A stretch of DNA of 64,000 nt from Gemmatimonadota bacterium. Lineage in GTDB: Bacteria > Gemmatimonadota > Gemmatimonadetes > Gemmatimonadales > Gemmatimonadaceae. Under the pieces are notes generated by a model. The model saw only the letters and a list, made by a program, of their open reading frames with translations. It did not search any database and was not told where the DNA came from. The stretch is from positions 62,001 to 126,000 of the forward strand of contig JAJPIM010000026.1 in the NCBI GenBank assembly GCA_021324775.1, given 5' to 3'. Both the position numbers and the translations under genes were made by a program. Positions within the stretch are counted from its first letter, which is position 1. The number at the start of each line of letters is the position of its first letter. Positions 17,901 through 24,970 of this stretch are shown in pieces.

Positions 17901-18151
17901 CCGCGCTGGATGCCGGCTTCACGCGGCTACGGCCGGTCTGCATGACCGCGCTGGCCATGATCATCGGCATGCTGCCGATGTCACTGGGCCTCGGCGATGG
18001 TGGCGAGGCCAATGCGCCGCTCGGCCGCGCGGTCATCGGCGGACTTGGGCTCGCGACTATCTTCACGCTGTTCGTCGTCCCGGTCCTGTACACGTGGATG
18101 CGTCAGGGACCGGCCCCTTCAGAGATTGCGGTCCCCGCGGTGAGCGAATGA
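14927..18151 (+). CDS. RND-family efflux pump (inner-membrane transporter)
   Basis: This 1074-residue AcrB-like proton antiporter exports substrates directly through the TolC channel. It has TM1 after RRPYTFVCMS, the signature GGLALAVGILVDDATVEIENINRN with the proton-relay Asp pair in TM4, two large periplasmic loops, and the second helical bundle with LIVFAEDQRRAG and MTALAMIIGMLPM. Length matches the HAE-1/multidrug class. A strong AGGAGGAGCGG sits 15 bases before the start. The stop overlaps the adaptor ATG (ATGA). Substrate cannot be told from sequence. Confidence 0.94.
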   Translation: MMWIVILALRRPYTFVCMSLLIFIFGIFAIVRMPVDIFPVINLPVVTVVWYYYGMAPEEMERRIVTSSERFYSSTANDIEHIESSSFAGVAVIKIYFQPDADVAAGVAQITAASEAIIKVLPPGATPPTIVRFNATDVPIAQLALGSNSMSEDQVNDFGNNFVRVPLATIRGAAIGPSVGGKPRQVMVDLDLAALYSKGLSPSDVSNAINAGNVILPAGTVKIGGREYNVRTNASPDSVRDLNDLPIKQINGATVYVRDVAHVREGSGVQVNIVRLNGRRGIVIPIFKTGNASTLDVIAAVKHMLPALQGMLPAGMHVELLADQSIFVRGAIRGVVTEAVIAACLTALMILLFLGSWRSTLIVATSIPLAVLSSIICLGALGQTLNQMTLGGLALAVGILVDDATVEIENINRNVHQGKEILQAIVDAASQIATPTFVASLSISIVFIPIFLLSGPAASLFRPLAMAVVFAVLSSYLLSRTIVPTMARYLLAAEAHQLALVRSRLGHILHGGDEAALPDAGTSRFRQLHLAFDAAFERARMSYLDVLAWCVGHRRPVLLGAGLFCVASMLLTPLIGEDFFPRVDGGQFQLHVRAPTGTQVEDTELLFARVEDAIRREIPPSELGLVLSTVGLLNNSSTYLATGSSATIGPQDGDILVSLNEGHRPTQTYVRKLRGVLQKQFPGVTFFFQSADMVSQVLNLGLPARVDVQVQGQNKLADYQLARTLARRISRVPGAVDVRVQQVMNYPELFFNIDRDRAAQIGLAQRDVANQLTISLSSSGQTAPNFWLDPRNGVSYSVAVQTPQYRLSNVEDLVNTPVAVAGRQTQLFGNLATMRRQDAMGVVSHYNVAPVMDVYASNDRRDLGGVASDIDKIVASEQSALPRGSQFVVRGQVSSMRSSFLGLGVGILGAIVLAYLLMVVNFQSWVDPLVIVLGLPGALAGMIWMLYVTGTTFNVPSLMGAVMSVGVATSNSILLIVFAEDQRRAGRTAAQAALDAGFTRLRPVCMTALAMIIGMLPMSLGLGDGGEANAPLGRAVIGGLGLATIFTLFVVPVLYTWMRQGPAPSEIAVPAVSE

Positions 18152-19467
18152 GCCAGGATCCGGATCGTTCGTCACACCCACCCGCACACCCAGCCGCACA
18201 CCTGCCCACGCTCCCGCCCAGCCACGCCGCCAGCGAGAGCGCGCCGGAGGCCCGCCCGCTCGCGAACCGCCGGATAGGCATCATCCTGGCCGTCGTGCTG
18301 GCGGCATTCGTCGTCGCGTTCCTGATCGGCACGATCCCGCGACTCAGCAACGCGCGGGCGCTTGCCGCGGTGGCGCGCGGCGACTCGGTGGTATCGGTCG
18401 AGGTCGAGCGGATCGCGCGTGCACCGAAGACAACCACCATCGCGCTACCTGGCACGCTCGAGCCGCTGCATCAGGCCGCGATCTACGCGCGCACGTCCGG
18501 CTACGTCAAGCTGTGGAATGCGGACATTGGCCGGAGCGTGCATGCGGGCGAGGTCCTGGCGATCATCGAGACCCCCGATCTCGATGAGCAGCTCGCGCAG
18601 TCACGCGCCACGTTGGAGCAGGCGCGATCGGGGCTGGAGCTGGCGCGCGTGGAGCAGCAGCGATGGGCGGCAATGGTCAAGGACAGCGTGGTCACCGTCG
18701 ATGAATACGACCAGAAGACCCAGGCCGCGCAGGCCGCCGTGGCGACGGTCGCAGCGGCCCAGGCCGATGTCGCCCGGCTGACGGCGTTGCAGTCATTCGA
18801 GCGCGTGACGGCGCCGTTCGACGGGATCGTGACGGGCCGCAACGTCGATGTGGGAGCCTTCGTGCAGGCGGGTGGCGGGACCGGAACCTCGATGCCATCA
18901 AATGGGAGCGCTGCGCCGTCGAGCCTGTTCCAGATGGCGCAGACCGACACGGTCCGTGTGTACATCACGGTGCCACAGTCGGACGCCACCGCGATCGAGC
19001 CCGGGCAGGTGGCGGATGTGCGGGTGCAGGAGTTTCCCAACCAGGTGTTCGCCGGCCGCGTCGTCCGAACCGCGCGCGCCGTCGATCCCCAGTCGCGCAC
19101 CCTGCTCACCGAGGTGCAGATCGTCAACCCCAAGCGGCTGCTCTTGCCCGGGATGTACGCCGAGATCCGGTTCGTGCTCACCCGTGCCAACCCGCCGCTG
19201 GTCGTACCGGCGACGGCGCTGCTGCCCCTGACCGACGGCGTCCATGTGATCGAAGTGGGCGCGGACGGCCGGGTCAAGCATCGCAAACTCCGGATCGTCC
19301 GCGATTACGGCGACTACATGGAAGTCGATGGTGGGGTCAGCGAGGGCGAATCCGTGGTCCTCAACCCCGGCGACGACCTGCCGGACGGCACCAAGGTGCA
19401 CGCCGTCGAACGGGTGGCCCCGAACGACAGCGCTGCCGGCCGTGCCGTTGCGGCCAAACTGAAATAG
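18148..19467 (+). CDS. RND periplasmic adaptor (membrane fusion protein)
   Basis: This 439-residue adaptor bridges the pump and TolC. A cytoplasmic Pro/His-rich N-terminus leads into one membrane anchor (IILAVVLAAFVVAFLIG). Then come a lipoyl/barrel-sandwich half-motif (LEPLHQAAIYARTSGYV), a helical hairpin (about 140-215), FERVTAPFDGIVTGRNVDVG, and the beta-barrel and membrane-proximal domains. The ATG overlaps the pump stop by four bases. Gene order outer-membrane channel, pump, adaptor reverses the more common adaptor-first order. There is no regulator next to the operon. Confidence 0.92.
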   Translation: MSQDPDRSSHPPAHPAAHLPTLPPSHAASESAPEARPLANRRIGIILAVVLAAFVVAFLIGTIPRLSNARALAAVARGDSVVSVEVERIARAPKTTTIALPGTLEPLHQAAIYARTSGYVKLWNADIGRSVHAGEVLAIIETPDLDEQLAQSRATLEQARSGLELARVEQQRWAAMVKDSVVTVDEYDQKTQAAQAAVATVAAAQADVARLTALQSFERVTAPFDGIVTGRNVDVGAFVQAGGGTGTSMPSNGSAAPSSLFQMAQTDTVRVYITVPQSDATAIEPGQVADVRVQEFPNQVFAGRVVRTARAVDPQSRTLLTEVQIVNPKRLLLPGMYAEIRFVLTRANPPLVVPATALLPLTDGVHVIEVGADGRVKHRKLRIVRDYGDYMEVDGGVSEGESVVLNPGDDLPDGTKVHAVERVAPNDSAAGRAVAAKLK

Positions 19468-19494
19468 CGAGCCCGCCCGGCCCGCCTCGCCGTA

Positions 19495-20754
19495 TCAGTA
19501 CTTCGGCACCTCGGGGTCGACGTCGTCGGTCCAGCGCGAGATGCCGCCGGCCAGATTCCAGACGCGCTCGAATCCCGCGTCCTGCAGGAGCCGGACGATG
19601 TGCGCGCTCCGGATCCCGCTCTTGCAATGCACCACGATCTCGCGGCTGTGGTTCAGGGTCGGGAGCACTTCCCTGAACGTCGCGAGCGGCACCAGGCGCG
19701 CGCCCTCGATCCGGGCGACCGCGTATTCGTACGGTTCCCGGACGTCGATCAGATCGAAGTCGTCGCCGCGCGCGAGCTTGGCGGCTAATTCGCGTGGTGC
19801 GATCTCCGGGAGCGTGGACTCAGCCGACGCCGCGGCCGCCGCCTGCCGAATCCCGCAGAACTCCTCGTAGTCCACGAGGGCTTTGAGTTCGCGAGTCCCG
19901 CACGCCGGGCACGCCGGGTCGCGGCGCACCGTGACCGTGCGGAACTCCATGCGCAGGGCGTCGACGAGCAGCAGGCGTCCGATCAGAGTCTCGCCGATGC
20001 CGAGGATCAGCTTGACCGCTTCCGTGGCCTGGATCGTTCCGACCAGGCCTGGGAGCACACCGAGCACGCCGCCCTCGGCGCAGCTCGGCACCAGTCCAGG
20101 AGGTGGCGGCTCGCGGAAGAGGCAGCGGTAGCACGGGCCGTCAGGGGTCGCGAAGACCGAGGCCTGTCCCTCGAACCGGAAGATGCTGCCATACACGTTG
20201 GGACGGCCGGCCAGCACGCACGCATCGTTGACGAGGTAGCGCGTCGGAAAGTTGTCGGTCCCGTCGACGATCACGTCGAACTGGCGAACGATGTCCAGTG
20301 CGTTGGCGGACGTCAGACGCGTCTCGAAGCGTTCGACATGCACGTGGGGATTGATGTCAGCGATGCGTTTGGCCGCGGATTCGAGCTTGGGCCGTCCGAC
20401 GTCGCTCGTTCCGTGGAGGACCTGGCGCTGAAGGTTGGTGACATCCACCACATCGAAATCGACGAGACCCAGGGCGCCGACACCGGCGGCCGCCAGGTAG
20501 AGGGCGGCCGGCGAGCCGAGTCCGCCGGCGCCGATGAGGAGCACCCGAGCTGCCTTGAGCCTCTGCTGGCCCTCGAGGCCGACGTCGGGAAGAATGAGAT
20601 GCCGGCTGTAGCGGAGCACCTCTTCGCGTGACAGCGGCGGCAGCCTGTCGCGGCCGTCCTCCAGGCCCGCGTCGCTGTGGACGCCATCGCCGTTCGGGGC
20701 CGGATGCTGCGGATGTGGCACGGTCGGGAGGGCTGGAGACAGGGTCGAGGCCAT
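19495..20754 (-). CDS. moeZ: MoeB/ThiF-type sulfur-carrier adenylyltransferase with rhodanese domain (MoeZ-like)
   Basis: At 419 residues it activates the C-terminal glycine of a ubiquitin-like sulfur carrier by adenylation, then loads sulfur from its own rhodanese domain. ThiF-domain signs are GAGGLGSP, DFDVVDVTNLQRQ, CxxC pairs CYRC and CPAC for zinc, and a Cys in VPSCAEGGVLG. The C-terminal rhodanese has the active loop CKSGIRS. The ATG at 20754 follows the carrier gene's stop after four bases, giving a better start than the overlapping upstream Met at 20802. The neighbouring MoaD-like carrier is the obvious substrate. Confidence 0.92.
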   Translation of the reverse strand: MASTLSPALPTVPHPQHPAPNGDGVHSDAGLEDGRDRLPPLSREEVLRYSRHLILPDVGLEGQQRLKAARVLLIGAGGLGSPAALYLAAAGVGALGLVDFDVVDVTNLQRQVLHGTSDVGRPKLESAAKRIADINPHVHVERFETRLTSANALDIVRQFDVIVDGTDNFPTRYLVNDACVLAGRPNVYGSIFRFEGQASVFATPDGPCYRCLFREPPPPGLVPSCAEGGVLGVLPGLVGTIQATEAVKLILGIGETLIGRLLLVDALRMEFRTVTVRRDPACPACGTRELKALVDYEEFCGIRQAAAAASAESTLPEIAPRELAAKLARGDDFDLIDVREPYEYAVARIEGARLVPLATFREVLPTLNHSREIVVHCKSGIRSAHIVRLLQDAGFERVWNLAGGISRWTDDVDPEVPKY

Positions 20755-20758
20755 GGCG

Positions 20759-21034
20759 TCACCCGCCCGCGACGGCGGGGACAACGATGACTTCGTCGCC
20801 ATCGTTCACTGCCGCACCAAAGCCGCCCGCGAAGCGGATGTCCTCGTCATTCAAGTAGTACGTGACGAAGGGATACGGGTTCCCGCCCTCATCGACAAGG
20901 CGGGGACGAAGGCTGGGATATCGCGCGGTGACATCGGCCACGACGTCGCCGAGCGTACCGCCGGAACCTTCGACGGTGCGGTGACCATCCGCCAACCGGG
21001 CGAGGACATTGGGAAGCGCAATCGTAATTGGCAT
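20759..21034 (-). CDS. MoaD/ThiS/CysO-like sulfur carrier protein
   Basis: This 91-residue ubiquitin-fold protein ends in exposed Gly-Gly (VPAVAGG), ready for adenylation and thiocarboxylation without proteolytic trimming. The start MPITIALP at 21034 gives the length of CysO-type carriers (~93); a longer reading adds a hydrophobic segment without support. Phrases such as NDEDIRFAGGFGAAVNDGDEVIVVPAVAGG-like beta hairpins, split here by function, match the MoaD family core. It sits between threonine synthase and its probable activating enzyme on the same transcript, with a cysteine synthase divergent. A role in amino-acid sulfur transfer is therefore favoured over molybdopterin synthesis (inference). 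Confidence 0.85.
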   Translation of the reverse strand: MPITIALPNVLARLADGHRTVEGSGGTLGDVVADVTARYPSLRPRLVDEGGNPYPFVTYYLNDEDIRFAGGFGAAVNDGDEVIVVPAVAGG

Positions 21035-21058
21035 GAGGGGCTCAACTGGAAGTTGAAA

Positions 21059-21095
21059 CAGACAGAAAGGGGAAAGGAGAGAGGAGAGAAAGGCC
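21059..21095. repeat. Purine-rich tract (A)
   Basis: A plus-strand run made almost only of A and G (GACAGAAAGGGGAAAGG and onward) lies in the short gap between the threonine synthase and carrier genes. A similar tract recurs at 26400-26445, so it may be a small interspersed repeat family. Confidence 0.4.
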
Positions 21096-21118
21096 TCGAG
21101 CAAGGTGGGTGGGCGTCG

Positions 21119-22510
21119 TCAGTGCGAAGCCGCGACCAACGGCTCGGGGTCTTGCTGGCCGGCCAGAGCGGCGACCAGCGGTTCGACCTCCCGAAGCCGT
21201 GGGGCGATGATTGGTGCTTCGCCGAGTGCCGCCGTGACCGCCTCGACGGTTTTCAGCCCATTGCCGGTGATGCACAGGACGACCTCGTCATCCGGACGAA
21301 GATGCCCCGACTTCGCGAGCGCGAGCGCAGCGGCGACCGTCGCGCCTCCCGCCGTCTCGGTGAAGATGCCGGTCGATTCGGCGAGGATGCGGATCCCCCG
21401 CACGAGCGCTTCATCGCTGACCGCCGCGGCCCAGCCGCCGGTCTCGCGCAACGCGGCGGCGGCGGTGAGTCCGTCGGCGGGATTTCCGATGGCGATCGAA
21501 CGGGCGATCGTCTGCGGGATCTCGGGGATGAGGCGGTCGCCGCGCGATTCGACGAGGCGTGCGATGGGTTGGCACCCGGTGGCTTGGGCGCCGTACAGTC
21601 GCGGAAGTTCTCCGTCCACCAGTCCCGCGAGATGAAACTCGGCGAAACCCTTGCGCAGTTTCGTCACCAGCGACCCGCCGGCCATTGGCGCGATGACGGC
21701 CGCAGGCAGCCGCCATCCCAGTTGCTCGGCGATCTCGAACGCCACCGTCTTCGAACCTTCGCCGTAATAGCTGCGGAGGTTGACGTTCGCGATGCCCCAG
21801 CCGAAGCGGTCCGCAACCTGCGCACACAGCCGGTTGACGTCGTCATATGTTCCGCGCACACGCACCACGTGTGCGCCATAGACGAGCGTGCCGACGACCT
21901 TGCCCAGCTCCAGGTCGTGCGGGATGAAGATCCAGGCTGGCAGGCCCGCGCGTGCCGCGTGGGCGGCCACGGCGTTCGCGAGGTTGCCGGTCGACGCACA
22001 TCCGAACGTGCCGAGCCCGAACGCCGACGCCGCGTTGATCGCGGCGGCGACTACTCGGTCCTTGAACGAGAGCGTCGGGTGCGACACGCTGTCGTTCTTT
22101 ACCCAGGCGCGAGCGACACCGATTGCACGCGCGAGGGCCGGCGCCTCGACGAGCGGCGTGCAGCCGGTGTCGAGTGAATGTGCGGGTGATCCGTCGAACG
22201 GAAGCCATTCGCGGTATCGCCAGAGCGATGCCGGGCGCGCCTCGATCGTCGTGCGGCTGGGGAGCGCACGGTGCCGATCGTAGAAGGGATCCAGCGGGCC
22301 GAGGCATTCCTCGCAAATGGCGATCGGTGCCGGATCGTATCGGCTCCCGCATCGCCTGCATAGGAGCGGGAGCGGGTCGGCACCAGTGGCTGCGGGCGCG
22401 GCCGGGCTGTGGCCGGGATCTGAGCGGCCGGTATCGGCGCCAGGGCGGCCAACGAGGGCAGCCGAGGCGACACGGGACAGAGCGGGGCGTGCGGTGGTGA
22501 TCGTCGTCAT
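21119..22510 (-). CDS. thrC: Threonine synthase
   Basis: This PLP enzyme converts O-phosphohomoserine to threonine. From MTTITTARP at 22510 it is 463 residues, and upstream readings of the frame have no support. An N-terminal zinc-ribbon-like segment CRRCGSRYDP ... CEECLG precedes the catalytic part, as in many long ThrC proteins. The PLP lysine is in SHPTLSFKDRV, followed by the phosphate-binding ASTGNLANA and a Gly-rich GNPADGL. The gene heads an operon with a sulfur carrier and its activating enzyme, a context more typical of sulfur amino-acid synthesis than of threonine. Confidence 0.92.
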   Translation of the reverse strand: MTTITTARPALSRVASAALVGRPGADTGRSDPGHSPAAPAATGADPLPLLCRRCGSRYDPAPIAICEECLGPLDPFYDRHRALPSRTTIEARPASLWRYREWLPFDGSPAHSLDTGCTPLVEAPALARAIGVARAWVKNDSVSHPTLSFKDRVVAAAINAASAFGLGTFGCASTGNLANAVAAHAARAGLPAWIFIPHDLELGKVVGTLVYGAHVVRVRGTYDDVNRLCAQVADRFGWGIANVNLRSYYGEGSKTVAFEIAEQLGWRLPAAVIAPMAGGSLVTKLRKGFAEFHLAGLVDGELPRLYGAQATGCQPIARLVESRGDRLIPEIPQTIARSIAIGNPADGLTAAAALRETGGWAAAVSDEALVRGIRILAESTGIFTETAGGATVAAALALAKSGHLRPDDEVVLCITGNGLKTVEAVTAALGEAPIIAPRLREVEPLVAALAGQQDPEPLVAASH

Positions 22511-22564
22511 CTGCCGGTTCTCCCGCCTCGCTTCCCGCCGCAGGCCGGCGCCGGAACGTGAAAA

Positions 22565-22607
22565 CGTCCCGACGCTAGAAAGCCGCGGGACGCGAGGGCT
22601 TTTTAGC
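22565..22607 (+). promoter_or_regulatory. Two overlapping, mutually exclusive hairpins between thrC and the cysteine synthase gene
   Basis: Stem A pairs CGTCCC (22565-22570) with GGGACG (22587-22592). Stem B pairs GCTAGAAAGCC (22574-22584) with GGCTTTTTAGC (22597-22607), eleven pairs with one G-U wobble in plus-strand RNA. They share bases, so only one can form at a time, the layout of an attenuator. The wobble favours the plus strand (cysteine synthase leader). On the minus strand stem A is followed by TTTT, so it could instead act in the thrC leader. Confidence 0.45.
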
Positions 22608-22666
22608 AGTTGTTTAGCGTGGCTGCAATACGCCGTAAATCGCCACGTACGTTCGGTTGTCGTCCG

Positions 22667-22672
22667 TACAAT
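22667..22672 (+). promoter_or_regulatory. Candidate -10 for the cysteine synthase gene
   Basis: TACAAT lies about 50 bases before the ATG at 22724. No good -35 is seen 17 bases upstream (CACGTA), so this is weak. If it is the only promoter, the hairpins at 22565-22607 would lie outside the transcript. Confidence 0.3.
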
Positions 22673-22723
22673 ACGAGAGCCCGCGGATCTGCGCAAGGGG
22701 ACGGAGCGCGGTTACGTTGCGGC

Positions 22724-23716
22724 ATGAGCACCACGGCAGAGCCGATGCATTCGACACCTCCGCATCGCGTCGATGCGGCGATCGGGCGGACCGCGATCGC
22801 GAAGCTGGAGCGTGTGGCCGATCCTGGGTCGGCGGAAGTGTGGGTCAAACTCGAAGGGCTCAACCCAGGCGGGTCGATCAAAGACCGAACCGCGCTGGGG
22901 ATGATCGTCGATGCCGAATCGCGCGGATTGCTTCAGCCCGGCGGGCGGATCGTGGAGCCCACATCCGGCAACACCGGCATCGGACTCGCTCAAGTCGCCG
23001 CCGCGCGCGGCTACCGCCTGGTGCTCTGCATCCCCGCATCGATGAGCGACGAGCGCAAGCGCACGCTGCTCGCCTATGGCGCCGAGATCGTGTTGACGGA
23101 CCCGGATCGCCGGATGCTGGCGGCGATCGAGGAAGCGGAGCGGATCCGGGACGCGACCGGGGCGTGGATGCCGAACCAGTTCAACAATCCGGCCAATCCG
23201 CGCATCCACTACGAGACGACGGCGCCCGAGCTGTGGCATCAACTGGACGGGCGCATCGACGCCTTCGTGTACGGATCGGGAACCGGTGGCACCATCAGCG
23301 GCGTGGGGCGGTTTCTGAAGGAGCGGCGCCCCGGCACGCTCGTCGTCGCGGTGGAGCCGGCGCGGTCGCCCGTGCTGTCGGGCGGGGTCCGCGGTCCGCA
23401 TCAGTTTCAGGGAATGGGCCCCGGCTTCGTGCCGCAGAACTTCGACTGGTCGGTCGTCGACCGGATCGTCCAGGCGTGGGAAGAGGACGCGTTCCCACTG
23501 GCGCGCCGGCTGGCGCAGGAAGAAGGGTTGTTCGTCGGCATGTCGAGCGGGGCGATCGTCGGGGCCGCGATCGGTATCGCGCGCGAGCTTGGTCCAGGCC
23601 ATCGCGTCGCGTGCATTGCCCCCGACAGCGGGTCCCGCTACCTGTCGACCGCACTGTTCGGTGACAGCGCCGGGTCTAGCTCACCTTCCGAGTCTTCTTG
23701 CGCAGGAAGTCCATGA
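22724..23716 (+). CDS. cysK: Cysteine synthase (O-acetylserine sulfhydrylase type)
   Basis: This PLP-dependent beta-substitution enzyme has 330 residues. The PLP lysine lies in NPGGSIKDRTA. The substrate loop is EPTSGNTGIGLA, the phosphate cradle GSGTGGTISGVGRF, and SSGAIVGAA follows near the end. The segment PHQFQGMGPGFVPQN is CysK-like, so O-acetylserine is the expected acceptor. The O-phosphoserine-specific, carrier-using CysM enzymes differ there. Its divergent position opposite a carrier/activase operon still allows a thiocarboxylate sulfur source. The 3' end overlaps the converging VWA gene by 41 bases. The start follows from the conserved N-terminus. Confidence 0.92.
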   Translation: MSTTAEPMHSTPPHRVDAAIGRTAIAKLERVADPGSAEVWVKLEGLNPGGSIKDRTALGMIVDAESRGLLQPGGRIVEPTSGNTGIGLAQVAAARGYRLVLCIPASMSDERKRTLLAYGAEIVLTDPDRRMLAAIEEAERIRDATGAWMPNQFNNPANPRIHYETTAPELWHQLDGRIDAFVYGSGTGGTISGVGRFLKERRPGTLVVAVEPARSPVLSGGVRGPHQFQGMGPGFVPQNFDWSVVDRIVQAWEEDAFPLARRLAQEEGLFVGMSSGAIVGAAIGIARELGPGHRVACIAPDSGSRYLSTALFGDSAGSSSPSESSCAGSP

Positions 23717-24956
23717 GGATGAACTGGCCCAGCGTCATGGTGTTGGTGAAGTAGGCTTTCCCGCGGGAGATCTCGGACACGCGCTTCACGAATTCCACGA
23801 GGGCGCGGTCACGGGCGAGCATGAACGTGTTGATCATGATGCCGGCGCGCCGGCAGGCGGCTACTTCCCGCAGCGTCTGCGCGATGACCGTCGCATCGAG
23901 GCCCATCGAGTTCTTGTAGATCTGGCCGTTGGGCATCGTCAGGGCGCTGGGCTTGCCGTCGGTGATCATCACGATCTGGCGCATGTCCTTCTTCTGCGTC
24001 ATGAGGATCCGGCGCGCGAGCTTGAATCCTTCGGCGGTGTTCGTGTGATAGGGGCCGACCTGGGCGTGCGCCAACCGGGCCAGCGGAATCTCCTCGGCGG
24101 AATCATGGAAGAGGATCACGCGGATCGTGTCGCCGGGGAACTGCGTGCGGATGAGGTGCGTGAGGGCGAGCGCGACCTTCTTGGCTGGTGTAAAGCGATC
24201 TTCGCCGTACAGGATCATCGAGTGCGATGTATCGAGCATGAGCACCGTCGCGGACGACGACCGGTATTCCGCCTGGCGCACCATGAGGTCGCCGTAGTCG
24301 AGGTCCAGCGGCGTCCCGAGTTTGCCCGTCCGCGCGAGGGCGTTCTTGAGGGTCTCGCTGACATCCAGGTTCAGCGTGTCGCCGAACTCGTACTGCTTGC
24401 TGAATCCGTCGGCCTCGATGCCGGTCGCCAGATACGGCGTGTCGTGGCTGCCGAAGCTGGATTTCCCGAGTGAGCCGAGGATGTGGCGCAACGTGCGGTA
24501 GCCGAGGAAGTCGATGCCTTTCTCGGTCAGATTGAACTGGACGTCCTTGGCCGCGGCCTGCGCCAGGCCGCCCGGGCCCATCACAGGCTGTTGCCCGCTC
24601 GGCACCTGGGGTGGTGCCTGCACGTTGAGGAATCCTTCGGCTGCGAGCCGCTGCACGAGGTCATCGAGCAACTGGGCGAGCTTGGCCTGTGCCGCTTCAT
24701 CGCCGTCGCCGCGAAGGGCTTCCAGCATCTCCGGGGTGAACTGGCCGCTGTCGAGCAGCGCTTCGAGAATTGCTTCTCGCAGGGCGTCGAGCGAGCGGTC
24801 CTCGTCGCCCCCGAACTCACCCCAGTAGGGATTGACGTGCCGGCCCCCGGCGAATCCTGACTGGAGGAGAAAATCCGCCATCTTGTCGAGCAGCGCCTGC
24901 AGATCGACGGCGTCGGCGGATTCGGGGCTGAACTTCGCGTAGGTGTGGAATCGCAT
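23676..24956 (-). CDS. VWA (von Willebrand A) domain protein, likely MoxR partner
   Basis: The 426-residue cytoplasmic protein has a helical N-terminal region (1-225) and a C-terminal VWA domain with a complete metal-dependent adhesion site: DTSHSM, a downstream Thr, and ITDGKP. In MoxR/chelatase-type systems such proteins act with an AAA+ ATPase to insert metals or remodel proteins. A MoxR-like ATPase is encoded at 27706-29178 on the same strand, separated by three genes. The start [13 protein letters not shown] at 24956 is chosen because the longer reading adds a Cys/Arg-rich stretch across the divergent promoter region. Confidence 0.85.
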   Translation of the reverse strand: MRFHTYAKFSPESADAVDLQALLDKMADFLLQSGFAGGRHVNPYWGEFGGDEDRSLDALREAILEALLDSGQFTPEMLEALRGDGDEAAQAKLAQLLDDLVQRLAAEGFLNVQAPPQVPSGQQPVMGPGGLAQAAAKDVQFNLTEKGIDFLGYRTLRHILGSLGKSSFGSHDTPYLATGIEADGFSKQYEFGDTLNLDVSETLKNALARTGKLGTPLDLDYGDLMVRQAEYRSSSATVLMLDTSHSMILYGEDRFTPAKKVALALTHLIRTQFPGDTIRVILFHDSAEEIPLARLAHAQVGPYHTNTAEGFKLARRILMTQKKDMRQIVMITDGKPSALTMPNGQIYKNSMGLDATVIAQTLREVAACRRAGIMINTFMLARDRALVEFVKRVSEISRGKAYFTNTMTLGQFILMDFLRKKTRKVS

Positions 24957-24970
24957 GCGCGGCGAAGGCA

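Noticed and set aside
22511-22723. T-box or SAM riboswitch for the thrC/cysK pair
   Set aside because: No conserved T-box or SAM-riboswitch core could be found; only simple competing hairpins are visible.
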